Part shown: positions 21,088 to 30,255 of the stretch, in pieces
Layout of the letters: every line of letters begins with the position of its first letter
How positions within the stretch are numbered: position 1 is the stretch's first letter
From: Cordilura impudica
Lineage: Eukaryota > Arthropoda > Insecta > Diptera > Scathophagidae
Length of the DNA: 64,000 nucleotides
Assembly: GCA_963682025.1 (NCBI GenBank)
Contig: OY821519.1
Location: 98,019,085 to 98,083,084, forward strand
Direction of reading: 5' to 3'
Position numbers and translations under genes: made by a program
The notes under the pieces: generated by a model
Seen by the model: only the letters and a program-made list of their open reading frames with translations
Databases searched by the model: none
What the model was told of the DNA's origin: nothing

Positions 21088-21804
21088 TCGCATTAACTAG
21101 GGAATTCAGTTGCTGACACCGAATAACTGATTTTATAACAGAAATAATAAGAAATTCAGCTGTCATAACGTAATTTTGTTTGACAACCGAATTTTCAGTT
21201 GTGGAAAACTAATTCCACATAATTTAAATCATAAATCTGACTATTTTCGAAATATCCCTTAAAGCCATGTTCCCTTCCAATCTTCACTGATGGCTCAACC
21301 AAATGTTGCTAGGGATTTTTAGGCGGCGATTCTGGCTATCAGGGAAGCTTGTAGAATTATAAACACACCTAAAATTTAGGCATCTTTGCCCGCTGTCAGG
21401 CGACACTTCGCTCCCTCAACTCTCACATTACATTCTGGTAGGACACATCAAGCAGGAACTGTTAAAGCTAAGTCGCCTCTACGTGAATACTCGTGTATGG
21501 GTCCCCGGCATAGTGATTTTTACAGTAATTAACGGCAGAACAGGTTCTTCTCTTGATGTTTCTTTTTCGCTGTCAGTTGCAACTCCACTGGGAACCATTA
21601 AGGAATGAACCATTCTGCACTTCCTATGAACAGCGTAAAATAGATGAAAGAATATTGACACATGCAGGAGAGCGAGACAGACGTGGCCTGACTATAACTT
21701 AAGACAGATTAAATCCACTCATCAGCAGATGGCTGTGTTGACGGGTCATTGGCTGATCGATTTTTCCAATGCGAGTGTATAAGGTTTTAATTTTTAGATG
21801 TACG
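21088..21804. other. Unannotated, possible mobile-element relic
   Basis: Slightly GC-richer than its surroundings (CTGGCTATCAGG, CACTTCGCTCCC, GTGGCCTGACTATAAC), suggesting an old coding or LINE fragment. No reading frame is convincing on either strand. Confidence 0.3.
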
Positions 21805-21921
21805 CGTTGAAGAAAATGTTCTGTTTTTTAGCACTAAACGTGCAAGAAAACGAACTTAAAATAAAGCTACATTCGAATCTGCGTGGTTTATGTGTGTTCA
21901 AAACAAAAAATATGTGATGGT
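21805..21921. repeat. Foldback-family repeat, left of LTR insertion
   Basis: Resembles the right arm of the foldback element at 7720-7835 (ATGTTCTG...TTTTAG, AATAAAGC, TTTATGTGTG, TATGTGAT). The repeat continues at 25356 after the LTR element and one ATGG copy are removed. Confidence 0.65.
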
Positions 21922-22336
21922 GTGCTGGTTACGTGCTGTACATTAAAAGACTTTTCATTTATATATTTTTATTTTCTTTAGTGTTTTTATTTATTTTTTT
22001 TTTTATCAGTTCTTTCATAAGAACTTTACAGTTTTATGTTCTATTTACAATTGACCTGGTTGCTAAAACTAGAGTAGCTTATATACTAATTTCACTATAC
22101 ATACTACGATACAAAAGAGACGCTCATCAATGAATAATACTAACAAATACAAAGTCGCCTATGAATGAATCATACTACACCCATGACCATACACCATACA
22201 TGTGTTTGTCAACATACGTTAGTTGATCTTGAATTTGTTTTGACATTGCCGCTTATAATAATATGACACCCTTTATAGTACATTACTCATATGGTGTTCA
22301 ATGTTACTAGTTAAGGTTTATGGCAGTTTTACTTTG
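21922..22336 (-). repeat. 3' LTR, truncated
   Basis: 415 bp matching 24796-25210 nearly base for base; the few differences include an A/G and one T-run length. Its U3 start is missing because the internal deletion ended here. Confidence 0.9.
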
Positions 22337-22500
22337 GGTCTTCTCTATGATTGTTTAACAAATCTTCCTTGCACAAAGAGACATCGGCTCCTGTGTCAAT
22401 CAAAAATGTTAAAGTGTTATCCGTGTCTTGCACATTTAACTTTACATAGTTTTTAAGATCGGATGAAATACTAAATATACTTTTAGTGTTTACAGGTTTT
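22337..22500 (-). pseudogene. Truncated retroviral-type protease start (pol)
   Basis: In the -1 frame relative to gag, and overlapping the gag end, the minus strand reads through to the aspartic-protease active-site motif LIDTGADVSLC, then stops being pol at the LTR junction (22336/22337). The -1 arrangement fits Gag-Pol frameshifting as in gypsy-like elements. Only the N-terminal part of protease remains; there is no RT or integrase. Confidence 0.85.
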
Positions 22501-23824
22501 GTTCCGAAGATTCCTGGTACACTAAAATCTCCGGATCCTGGGAGTTTCCCTGTTCCTGTACATGGTGTACATTACGGTTTCTGTTGACATTATTATTTCC
22601 GTTATTTCCCCTATAGTTTCCGCTATTATTACGGTTACCATTGTTATTTCGGTTGTTGTAGTTATTTTGTCCACTGTTATTGTTTTGATTGTTTCTATTG
22701 CCATTTCGGTTATTATTACCGTTTCTGTTATTTCCATTATTGTTGTTCTTAAAACACATGGATGCGAAATGGTTTCTACCACCACATTTGTCGCAATTTT
22801 TTCCTTCTGCATGGCATCTACTGCCGTGTCTACTGCCACATCTAGTGCACTTGTTGTTTTTATTAGAATTATTATTATTGTTATTATTGTTTCTAGAGGA
22901 ATTTGATACCTGAGCTGTATGGAACATTATCTGATTTTGTCTTATGGTGGATGAAGTCTCTAAAGCAATTTCAATAGCTTCGTGAAGCGTTTTTATCCTA
23001 CTTGCTTCTATCGTTCTTACAACTTCCCTATTTTTCAATCCGTTTTTGAAAGCATTGAATGCTATTATAGCATTCGTACTGCTTACCGTGTCCCTGCTTG
23101 TTTCACCAAGCGTACTTACTTGCAGTTCGTTTAATTCCATTGTCAAAGTCTCTATCCGATCTGCGAATTTCTGTATTGAGTCAGATTGCACTAAACTCGT
23201 TAATTCATTCAAAATGACGTTTGGTGACTTTCTTATGCCGTATGCTTTTTTGATTGAACTCAAAAGAGTTTCAATGTTTGTTGGCACCGCGATTTGTCTT
23301 ATTCTGTTCTGTACTTTGGTTGTTAATTTTGTTCTAAAAATAAAATTAAAAAATGAGGTATGTTTTTCCGGAGAAATAGTTTCCTTCATTATCTCAACAT
23401 TTGCGACAAATGGTTCGAGTTCATCTCGAGCACCATTGAAAGTTGGTATTAATTTTGAAATATTCGCTAACTCGGTTGTGTTTAAAATAGTCGTCGCCAT
23501 TGTGTGCGTTTCACTAGATTCTTCTTCTACGCTATTAAATTCTTCTTCAGTATTACTGCTATTACTACTACTTGTCTGTTGGTCTTTGTCTTCGTGCAAT
23601 TGAAGAATTGTTAAAGCCTCTTTCTTTAGCTTAGCGAATCTTTCTATGTGTTTATTCTTATCTACTTTTGTTAGTTTTGAATCGTCTAATATTGTGTTTG
23701 CATCAAATTGCAATTTGCTAATTTCTTCTCGTTTTGATTTTACTGTTTCTAATGAATATGGTCTGCCTGTCGACTTCCTGGCGTTTACTATTATATTTTC
23801 CACTAATTTATATATTCTATCCAT
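22490..23824 (-). CDS. gag: Gag polyprotein of LTR retrotransposon
   Basis: 444 aa, intact, ATG at 23824. Gag packages element RNA into virus-like particles. The N-terminal ~110 residues are charged and serine/glutamate-rich; the middle (about 115-310) is the capsid-like region (LIPTFNGARDELEPFV, the usual Gag opening of Ty3/gypsy-type elements). From about residue 325 there is an asparagine/arginine-rich tail containing cysteine/histidine knuckles (CTRCGSRHGSRCH, CDKCGGRNHFASMC), the nucleocapsid. The stop at 22490 overlaps the protease frame. The Asn run and NGN/NRN low complexity make long antisense ORFs (22562-22913) that are not genes. This product could act in trans if a relative supplies pol. 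Confidence 0.88.
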   Translation of the reverse strand: MDRIYKLVENIIVNARKSTGRPYSLETVKSKREEISKLQFDANTILDDSKLTKVDKNKHIERFAKLKKEALTILQLHEDKDQQTSSSNSSNTEEEFNSVEEESSETHTMATTILNTTELANISKLIPTFNGARDELEPFVANVEIMKETISPEKHTSFFNFIFRTKLTTKVQNRIRQIAVPTNIETLLSSIKKAYGIRKSPNVILNELTSLVQSDSIQKFADRIETLTMELNELQVSTLGETSRDTVSSTNAIIAFNAFKNGLKNREVVRTIEASRIKTLHEAIEIALETSSTIRQNQIMFHTAQVSNSSRNNNNNNNNSNKNNKCTRCGSRHGSRCHAEGKNCDKCGGRNHFASMCFKNNNNGNNRNGNNNRNGNRNNQNNNSGQNNYNNRNNNGNRNNSGNYRGNNGNNNVNRNRNVHHVQEQGNSQDPEILVYQESSEQNL

Positions 23825-23893
23825 TGGAACAATTCATTTTTTAAAAAAAAATTTTTTTTTCATAGGATTTCTAAAATTTTACCACTCTGATTC

Positions 23894-24154
23894 CTATTTT
23901 TTTAATTTATCTAAGTAATCCTTTATGGATGTAAATTTTTCAATCAATTCTAAATTTTCTATTTCTTCTACTGCGGAGTTGACCTTGTCTACTATATCTA
24001 ATTCGTTTACTTGTTCTAACATATACTCTTTTGCCCTTTCTACTTGGTCTAACACCGTATCAGTAAGGTAGCTTTTTACCTGTAGTACCAATAATATTAT
24101 ACCTATTACTATAATAATTGTTGTAATAAATATTATTGTTATTGCTTTTAACAT
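23894..24154 (-). CDS. Small membrane-anchored ORF upstream of gag
   Basis: 86 aa with ATG. Residues 1-27 form a strongly hydrophobic helix (ITIIFITTIIIVIGIILLVL), followed by an acidic/basic amphipathic region rich in E, K, L and V that looks coiled-coil prone. It lies between ORF1 and gag on the same strand. I do not recognise its family. An N-terminal anchor with coiled coil could act in membrane association, but that is inference. It is not an envelope protein by position or size. Confidence 0.6.
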   Translation of the reverse strand: MLKAITIIFITTIIIVIGIILLVLQVKSYLTDTVLDQVERAKEYMLEQVNELDIVDKVNSAVEEIENLELIEKFTSIKDYLDKLKK

Positions 24155-24190
24155 ATTTAAAAAAAAAAGATTTTATGTTTATTTTTATTT

Positions 24191-24583
24191 TTATTTTCTT
24201 TGTTTTTTCTTTCTTCGTTCTAATTGTTTGTATTTTCTTATTTCATCTAGCAATTTTTCATACGTCAAATTAGTTTCTATTAGTCTATTAGATAAGTGTT
24301 CACGTTCCTTATCTGATTTTTCTATTTTTATTTTTTCTTTTATAGAACTTATTCTATCATCTAATATGGTTAATCTTAATTTTCTTTCTCCAATATAGCC
24401 TTTCTTAACTAATTTTGTCTGCTGCACGGGGTAAATTGGATATTCAGGTTCCTTATCTCTTATTTTCAATGGTTTAGGACCTAGAAGCAGTATTTCTGGT
24501 TTTTTACTGACTTCTCCTCGTTTCCACTGTTTGTTGGCCAAGTCGATTTCTTTTAAAATCGCTTTTAGAGCGTCATCGCTCAT
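24191..24583 (-). CDS. First small ORF of the LTR element, basic coiled-coil
   Basis: 131 aa from the first ATG (24583); the open frame extends upstream to 24640 only with a non-ATG start. Lysine- and glutamate-rich, with a helical second half (DDRISSIKEKIKIEK...) and a basic end (ERRKKKQRK). No known domain recognised. It is the first ORF after the leader, ahead of the membrane ORF and gag. Short ORFs ahead of gag are known, as I recall, in mdg1/412-type elements. Confidence 0.55.
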   Translation of the reverse strand: MSDDALKAILKEIDLANKQWKRGEVSKKPEILLLGPKPLKIRDKEPEYPIYPVQQTKLVKKGYIGERKLRLTILDDRISSIKEKIKIEKSDKEREHLSNRLIETNLTYEKLLDEIRKYKQLERRKKKQRK

Positions 24584-24680
24584 GTTCCAACACAAATTTT
24601 CGTTTATATATGTATTTCGTAAAAAGTTATACTTGTGCACCGCACTCAGTATTGATTTTTACTTTATAACTGTCGTGAAT

Positions 24681-24760
24681 GTTGGGTGTTGCACAAAAAT
24701 GTTGGGTGTTGCACAAAAATGTCGGGTGTTGCACAAAAATGTTGGGTGTTGCACAAAAAA
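24681..24760 (-). repeat. Four 20-bp tandem repeats in the retrotransposon leader
   Basis: Units GTTGGGTGTTGCACAAAAAT at 24681, 24701, 24721 (one T-to-C change) and 24741 (last base A instead of T). They lie between the primer binding site and ORF1, the position where gypsy carries its protein-binding insulator array. A regulatory role is inference. Confidence 0.9.
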
Positions 24761-24777
24761 AATGTCGCCTTCCTAGG

Positions 24778-24795
24778 CCGTCCGCAGGATCGCCA
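24778..24795 (-). promoter_or_regulatory. Primer binding site
   Basis: Directly after the 5' LTR in element sense the strand reads TGGCGATCCTGCGGACGG. A TGG start matches the CCA end of a tRNA primer. The exact tRNA is not identified; TGGCGA starts are used by Arg- and Ser-primed fly elements. Confidence 0.6.
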
Positions 24796-25355
24796 TGTGC
24801 TGGTTACGTGCTGTACATTAAAAGACTTTTCATTTATATATTTTTATTTTCTTTAGTGTTTTTATTTATTTTTTTTTTATCAGTTCTTTCATAAGAACTT
24901 TACAGTTTTATGTTCTATTTACAATTGACCTGGTTGCTAAAACTAGAGTAGCTTATATACTAATTTCACTATACGTACTACGATACAAAAGAGACGCTCA
25001 TCAATGAATAATACTAACAAATACAAAGTCGCCTATGAATGAATCATACTACACCCATGACCATACACCATACATGTGTTTGTCAACATACGTTAGTTGA
25101 TCTTGAATTTGTTTTGACATTGCCGCTTATAATAATATGACACCCTTTATAGTACATTACTCATATGGTGTTCAATGTTACTAGTTAAGGTTTATGGCAG
25201 TTTTACTTTGTAAATTTGGGTGGTCAAATTTTATGAGTGGTTTGTTTTTCATATTCATAAGTGTTTTGTTTTTCATGTTTATAAGTGTTTTGTTTTTCAC
25301 ATTAAATCTTGTCATCCTCTTTTGTATCCTATGTATCGTAAGTATGCATCTTACA
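24796..25355 (-). repeat. 5' LTR, complete
   Basis: 560 bp with TG...CA termini in element sense. Near its U3 start (25237-25300) are three 24-bp spaced copies of GTGTTTTGTTTTTCA. These and the outer 145 bp are missing from the 3' copy. Confidence 0.88.
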
Positions 25356-25560
25356 ATGGAAACATGTTCGTGTACATAACGAAATACTAAAACGAACCAC
25401 AGTCATGATTGTGTTCGGCACCGTACAAAATTTAGAAACACACATAATTTATATCAAAATAAAAATATGTGTTTATTGGTCTGACCTATGTTTGTTTACA
25501 TATATGTACAAGTTTTTTATTCAGTGTGTGTTTTTTTTTTTCTGAACTGTGGTTTATTAT
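25356..25560. repeat. Foldback-family repeat, right of LTR insertion
   Basis: ATGTTCGTGTACATAACGAAA, CACAGTCATGATTGTGTTCGGCACCG and the outer end CAGTGTGTG...TCTGAACT match 7845-8025. It completes the copy begun at 21805. Confidence 0.7.
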
Positions 25561-26066
25561 AACATTGAAAACAAGAGACATTAAAACGAAATGAAATATT
25601 AACAAATTGATTTAAATTTGTTTTTTTTTTTTATTCATCATCTTGCGATTCGTTCGTAAAGGGGAGATTCTTATCTCGGATAGTGATGGCATCTTGTAGG
25701 CAGCTCTAAATACTTTCAAACACATCTCGAAGCCAAACAATGAAACGACAAGCATAAGTATGTTATTATTACGCTCTTTGATGGGTACCACCAGAAATCT
25801 AATGGTTGATTCGTATAGTGCTTTACATATGTACATAATCGGACAACAAAAAAAATTTTTTTTTCCATAAAAAAATTGACTAAATGCTGGGTTTTCTAGA
25901 CGTATACTGTTCATTGACTCTGATTACAAATTTATACAAATTTAAAAATTTTATTATTTATTTATTTTTGACCTCGAGTTAATAAAATTGATATTTTTTT
26001 CAAATATATTATATTTATTTGCACTAACATTTTCTTTTATAAACTCTTTCTTTTAACTCATACTCT
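25561..26066. other. Unannotated AT-rich stretch
   Basis: A minus-strand open frame of 100 codons (25612-25914) has no recognisable domain and starts inside low-complexity sequence. I see no repeat family. Confidence 0.35.
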
Positions 26067-26790
26067 CTGTCTGTCTGTCTGTCTGCCATGGGTGGACCCC
26101 ATTCCCCTTATCCAATTGATATGAAACTTGGCCCATAGTCTTGTCGTGACTACAGATTAATATTGGGGTAGTCACGCACAGTCACGCGTGGTCACGCATA
26201 GTCACGGAGTGATCTAAATGACATTTCCCCTCATTCGATCGATCTGAAACTTGGTCCATACACTTGCTGTGAAAAAAAGGTTAACTTTGTCTTAGTCACG
26301 CACAGTCACGCATGGTCACGCACAGTCACGGAGTGATATAAATGTCATTTACCTTCATTTGATCGATCTGAAACTTGATCCATATACTTGCTGTGAAAAA
26401 AAAGTTAACTTTGTCTTGGTCACGCACAGTCACGCTTGGTCACGCACAGTCACGGAGTGATATAAATGTCATTCACCTTCATCCGACCGATCTAAAACTT
26501 GGTCGATATAATTGCTGTAGAGAAAGATCAACTTCGACATAGTCACGCGCAGTACGCATAGTCACGCACAGTCACGGAGTGATCTAAAACCCATTTTCCC
26601 ATATCCGATCGATCTAAAACTTGGTCGATAGACTTGCTGTGAAAAAAGATTAACTTTGACATAGTCACGCATAGTCACGCACAGTCACGGAGAGATTAAA
26701 ACTCCAGTTCCCCTCTTCCGATGGATCTGAAACTTTGTCCATAGACTTGTTGTGGCCAAAGATTAATTTTAAGTTAGTAACACACAGTTA
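26067..26790 (+). repeat. Minisatellite, ~120-bp units rich in GTCACGCA
   Basis: After a (CTGT)n start, about six units of roughly 115-122 bp. Each has several GTCACGCA/GTCACGGAGTGAT boxes followed by CGATCTGAAACTTGGTCCAT and CTTGCTGTGAAAAAA. Units decay toward both ends. Confidence 0.88.
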
Positions 26791-27534
26791 TGGAGATATT
26801 CAAAACTCATATGGAAAGTAAGAGTTTTAATAAAAATTTTGTTTTTATGGGTTAAATTATTTTTCACTTTATTGTAACGAGTAAAATTCACTCGTTATCG
26901 AATCCCAAATTAAATATTTCTTCGAATATTATTCGCTATCGTATAAGAAAATCCCAAAAGTATAAAAATTCTCACGTTCGAATAAAAATACGTTTGCTTG
27001 CGACTGCAAGATTTGGGTAGTATCAAAGTACTAGGCAGATACATACTGGACGACCTATCTGGGCTATCGGATTGATCTTATCCCTATCTTAATATAACAG
27101 GTTGGATCTGGTACATTTGCAATTTACCCTAGATTGCTTTTGTTTTTCAAAACGAAGTCAATTAACTCTGCTTATTGATTCACATACCGTGAACCGTCAT
27201 TTAAACCAACCAAACAACCGAACTCTTTTGTGTGTGAAAAAACATGATTATGGTCTAGTGACCATAATCTACGATGCGGCTCAGCTCTATTATTATTCCT
27301 GCTATATCACCAAATACGGTTCCAATCGCATGAAAGGTTATGTGGATCTTTGATGTCCGGTTGTTTGGCTTTTACTGTAAACCAATATGCCCTGTCGTGC
27401 TTCGCTAGATCTTACCGAGACTTATTGACACGCATGCTTTCATAATCAATTTTTCCTACGAAGTTTATATTGTACAATTTTATTTTATATATTAATATTT
27501 TTTATTTCAAAATTTTTTGTTTTTTTCATTCGGT
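26791..27534. other. Unannotated; one unrecognised ORF
   Basis: An 83-codon plus ORF (27102-27353) begins MDLVHLQFTLDCFCF and has no domain I recognise. A hairpin ACGAGT...ACTCGT lies near 26878-26897. Codon-like composition around 27000-27420 hints at an old coding relic. Confidence 0.35.
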
Positions 27535-27645
27535 GCAAAAGTTTTCGGCGTTCCTACTCTGGAGCTGGCTACATATAGCCGCCTATGAGAATATGGTTTT
27601 TGCAAATTAAATCCGGCAACGCGTAATGATTGGCCTGGAATTAAG
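27535..27645 (-). pseudogene. Possible Helitron/PIF1 helicase C-terminal scrap
   Basis: The minus strand reads FSHRRLYVASSRVGTPKTF, close to the HGQLYVALSRV motif at the end of PIF1-type and Helitron helicases. Only about 30 codons remain, after a stop-containing segment. It may be a trace of the autonomous partner of the short Helitrons here. Confidence 0.4.
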
Positions 27646-27673
27646 AATACACTAGTCAACAGTCAAAATGTAC

Positions 27674-28202
27674 TCGGGATGCGATAATTTTTTCTGTGTA
27701 GATAACCTTGACATGAGCTCGAAAAACGCAATAAAAAATTTTTTTTTCGTTTGGTTTTTTTTTTTTTTTTTTTTTTTAAATTTTAAAAATTTTTTTTTGG
27801 TTAATTTGTTTCGTCCGGCATAACTCGGGAACCACTAGCCCGATTTAATTGAATTAAATTGTAAAAAATTTAAAATTACAATTCCCTTAATCTGTTTATA
27901 TATTGTTTTCCTATACAAGCAACAGTTTCCAAGTTAAAAATGAATATATAAAGGAAAAAACTTATTTTTGCCTAAAAATTTAAATTTTTTTTTTTTTTAA
28001 AAATCCATAAAAAATCCCAAATGAAAAAAAATTTCAAATCTTATTACTTTTACGTAAAGATACATAACCTGTGAGCAAAATAAGAGAAAGATCATGAAAA
28101 TCGATGCACGCGTTTCGCTTTTATTCGCAATTGAGTAAAGGTATGAATTTAAAAAATTTGCTCGACATATGCACAACTTTGTCTATGGTAAGGTTTTTTC
28201 TT
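27674..28202 (+). repeat. Left terminal inverted repeat of G1
   Basis: Pairs with 29722-30251. It contains long T and A homopolymers and the segment GAAACGCGTGCATCG (in inverse) close to its inner end. Confidence 0.9.
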
Positions 28203-28296
28203 TTTTTTTATGATTCTCAGAATTAACAAAACGGAATAAACAAAGGGTTATTTAATTTTTATGATTGCGTAAGCAAAGTAATAAACGGTAATAAAT

Positions 28297-29556
28297 GTGC
28301 GTGAACAATTAAAAGGAAAAAAGGAAAGGGGACCACAAGTAGGAACCACATCAGAATGCGAGTCAACATATACATTGCATGGAGGTCAACGCTTATGTTC
28401 CCAAGCAGAACTGAACGATTGGGTTAGAGAATTGAAACTCTCCAAGGAAGATGCAGAGTTGCATGCATCGCGCATGAAACAGTTCGGTTTCTTGGCTCCT
28501 GGTGTGGTGACAACAATCTACAGGAAGCGTCATGAACCATACGCAAGGTACTACACAAAAAAAGACAACATCTGTTTTTGTAAGGACATTCCCGGATTAT
28601 TTGGTGAACTCGGGTACTCTTACGATCCAGGAGAGTGGCGTCTTTTCATCGACAGCAACAAGCAGAGCCTTAAAGCAATTTTACTGCACAACGGCAACAA
28701 GAAACCTTCGATTCCAATTGCTCATGCCGTTGACACCAAGGAAACATACGAAGTCATGGACAATCTACTAAAGTGCCTTAACTATGAGAAACACGATTGG
28801 AAAGTTTGTGCCGACCTTAAGGTTATCGGTATCCTTTGTGGATTACAAGGTGGATTCACAAAGTACTGTTGTTTTCTCTGCCTTTGGGACAGCCGCGATC
28901 GTCAACATCATTACACCAGGAGGAGTTGGACAGAAAGAGTTAACTTCATCCCCGGCAGCGACAACGTGAAATATACACCACTCATAAAAAAGGAAAATGT
29001 TTTTCTCCCACCTCTTCACATAAAGCTCGGACTCATAAAAAACTTCGTGATAGCTATCAACAAAGATGGCGAAGCGTTCGCCTATTTAAAAACCATTTTT
29101 CCTCACCTTTCATCGGCAAAGATTAAGGAAGGCGTTTTCGACGGTCCGCAAATTAAAAAGTTGTTGCAAGACCAACAGTTTGAACACATTTTATCACCAA
29201 ATGAAGCTGCAGCTTGGAACTCATTTCGGCAAATTGTTTCCGGATTTCTTGGAAACAACAAAAGCTCAAATTACAGAGAGATCGTCGAACAACTACTCCA
29301 AAATTATAAAAAAATTGGAGCAAATATGTCGCTTAAGATACATTTTCTACACTCGCACTTGGACTTCTTTCCGGACAACCTGGGCGATGTGAGTGACGAG
29401 CATGGTGAGCGTTTTCATCAGCAAGTGAAAGAAATTGAGCACCGATACCAAGGATTTTGGAACGAAGCTATGATGGGGGACTATATCTGGTTCCTAATAA
29501 GAGAAACAGACCCACAACAATATAAAAGAAAGACAAAAGCACATAATTATTTTTAA
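28297..29556 (+). CDS. Putative transposase of element G1 (DDE-like, unclassified)
   Basis: 419 uninterrupted codons, but the frame opens with GTG after in-frame stops and the first Met is near residue 60. A 5' exon or N-terminal zinc-ribbon part (present in the relic at 13301) is missing or unspliced. Candidate DDE-type features: WRLFIDSNKQSLKAILLHNG (first acidic residue on a strand), WKVCADLKV (second Asp), FTKYCCFLCLWDSR (paired cysteines), then a helical region PPLHIKLGLIKNFV...FLGNNKS..NYREIV, MSLKIHFLHSHLDFFP and SDEHGERFHQ (candidate Glu). Related uncharacterised proteins recur in insect and cnidarian genomes, as I recall. Its position between long TIRs as sole gene supports a transposase. 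Catalytic assignments are inference. Confidence 0.72.
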   Translation: MREQLKGKKERGPQVGTTSECESTYTLHGGQRLCSQAELNDWVRELKLSKEDAELHASRMKQFGFLAPGVVTTIYRKRHEPYARYYTKKDNICFCKDIPGLFGELGYSYDPGEWRLFIDSNKQSLKAILLHNGNKKPSIPIAHAVDTKETYEVMDNLLKCLNYEKHDWKVCADLKVIGILCGLQGGFTKYCCFLCLWDSRDRQHHYTRRSWTERVNFIPGSDNVKYTPLIKKENVFLPPLHIKLGLIKNFVIAINKDGEAFAYLKTIFPHLSSAKIKEGVFDGPQIKKLLQDQQFEHILSPNEAAAWNSFRQIVSGFLGNNKSSNYREIVEQLLQNYKKIGANMSLKIHFLHSHLDFFPDNLGDVSDEHGERFHQQVKEIEHRYQGFWNEAMMGDYIWFLIRETDPQQYKRKTKAHNYF

Positions 29557-29721
29557 TTTGAAGGTTTTTATTTTTGTGTTTAGATATTTTTTTTAAAACT
29601 TTTTTATAATTAATTAATGTTGATATCCTTAGGATAATTTCTTGTACATATATCGAATTGTTTTTTAATTTAAAGTCATATATTTTTGTCACCCAACAAA
29701 TTTTAATTTTTTTTGTAATAA

Positions 29722-30251
29722 AAAAGAAAAAACCTTACCATAGACAAAGTTGTGCATATGTCGAGCAAATTTTTTAAATTCATACCTTTACTCAATTGCG
29801 AATAAAAGCGAAACGCGTGCATCGATTTTCATGATCTTTCTCTTATTTTGCTCATAGGTTATGTATCTTTACGTAAAAGTAATAAGATTTGACATTTTTT
29901 TTCATTTGGGATTTTTTATGGATTTTTAAAAAAAAAAAAATTTAAATCTTTAGGCAAAAATAAGTTTTTTCCTTTATATATTCATTTTTAACTTGGAAAC
30001 TGTTGCTTGTATAGGAAAACAATATATAAACAGATTAAGGGAATTGTAATTTTAAATTTTTTACAATTTAATTCAATTAAATCGGGCTAGTGGTTCCCGA
30101 GTTATGCTGGACGAAACAAATTAACCAAAAAAAAATTTTTAAAATTTAAAAAAAAAAAAAAAAAAAAAAACCAAACGAAAAAAAAATTTTTTATTGCGTT
30201 TTTCGAGCTCATGTCAAGGTTATCTACACAGAAAAAATTATCGCATCCGGA
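29722..30251 (-). repeat. Right terminal inverted repeat of G1
   Basis: Inverse of 27674-28202. One terminal mismatch (TCCGG for TCGGG) and small run-length differences are visible. Confidence 0.9.
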
Positions 30252-30255
30252 GTAC

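Larger units (their letters stand above)
21922..25355 (-). mobile_element. LTR retrotransposon (Ty3/gypsy-like), deletion derivative
   Basis: Minus-strand element flanked by the 4-bp target duplication ATGG (21918-21921, 25356-25359). The 5' LTR (24796-25355, 560 bp) starts TGTAAGATGC and ends CCAGCACA in element sense. A TGG-starting primer binding site, 20-bp tandem repeats, two small ORFs, gag and a truncated protease follow. At 22336/22337 protease sequence joins directly to the inside of the 3' LTR. The rest of protease, RT, RNase H, integrase, the polypurine tract and the first ~145 bp of the 3' LTR are gone. The 415 bp of 3' LTR left is almost identical to the 5' LTR, so insertion was recent. 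The 4-bp TSD and pre-gag ORFs recall the mdg1/412 lineage (inference). Confidence 0.88.
27674..30251 (+). mobile_element. Long-TIR DNA transposon with GTAC target duplication (element G1)
   Basis: 2578 bp bounded by GTAC (27670-27673, 30252-30255). Inverted repeats of about 528 bp (27674-28202 and 29722-30251) begin TCGGGATGCGATAA / TCCGGATGCGATAA and differ at few positions, mainly in A/T-run lengths. The only gene is the ORF at 28297-29556. The near-identity of such long TIRs indicates a young insertion or ongoing conversion. The superfamily is not assignable by eye; 58183-60176 shares the GTAC duplication and has a related protein. Confidence 0.88.

Noticed and set aside
22562..23603. Long plus-strand ORFs rich in V, I, S opposite gag
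   Set aside because: They are the antisense of the Asn/Arg-rich nucleocapsid and capsid codons of gag; the minus frame has domain content and the plus frames do not.
24681..24760. CRISPR-like array of 20-bp repeats
   Set aside because: Repeats are directly adjacent without spacers and lie in a eukaryotic retrotransposon leader.
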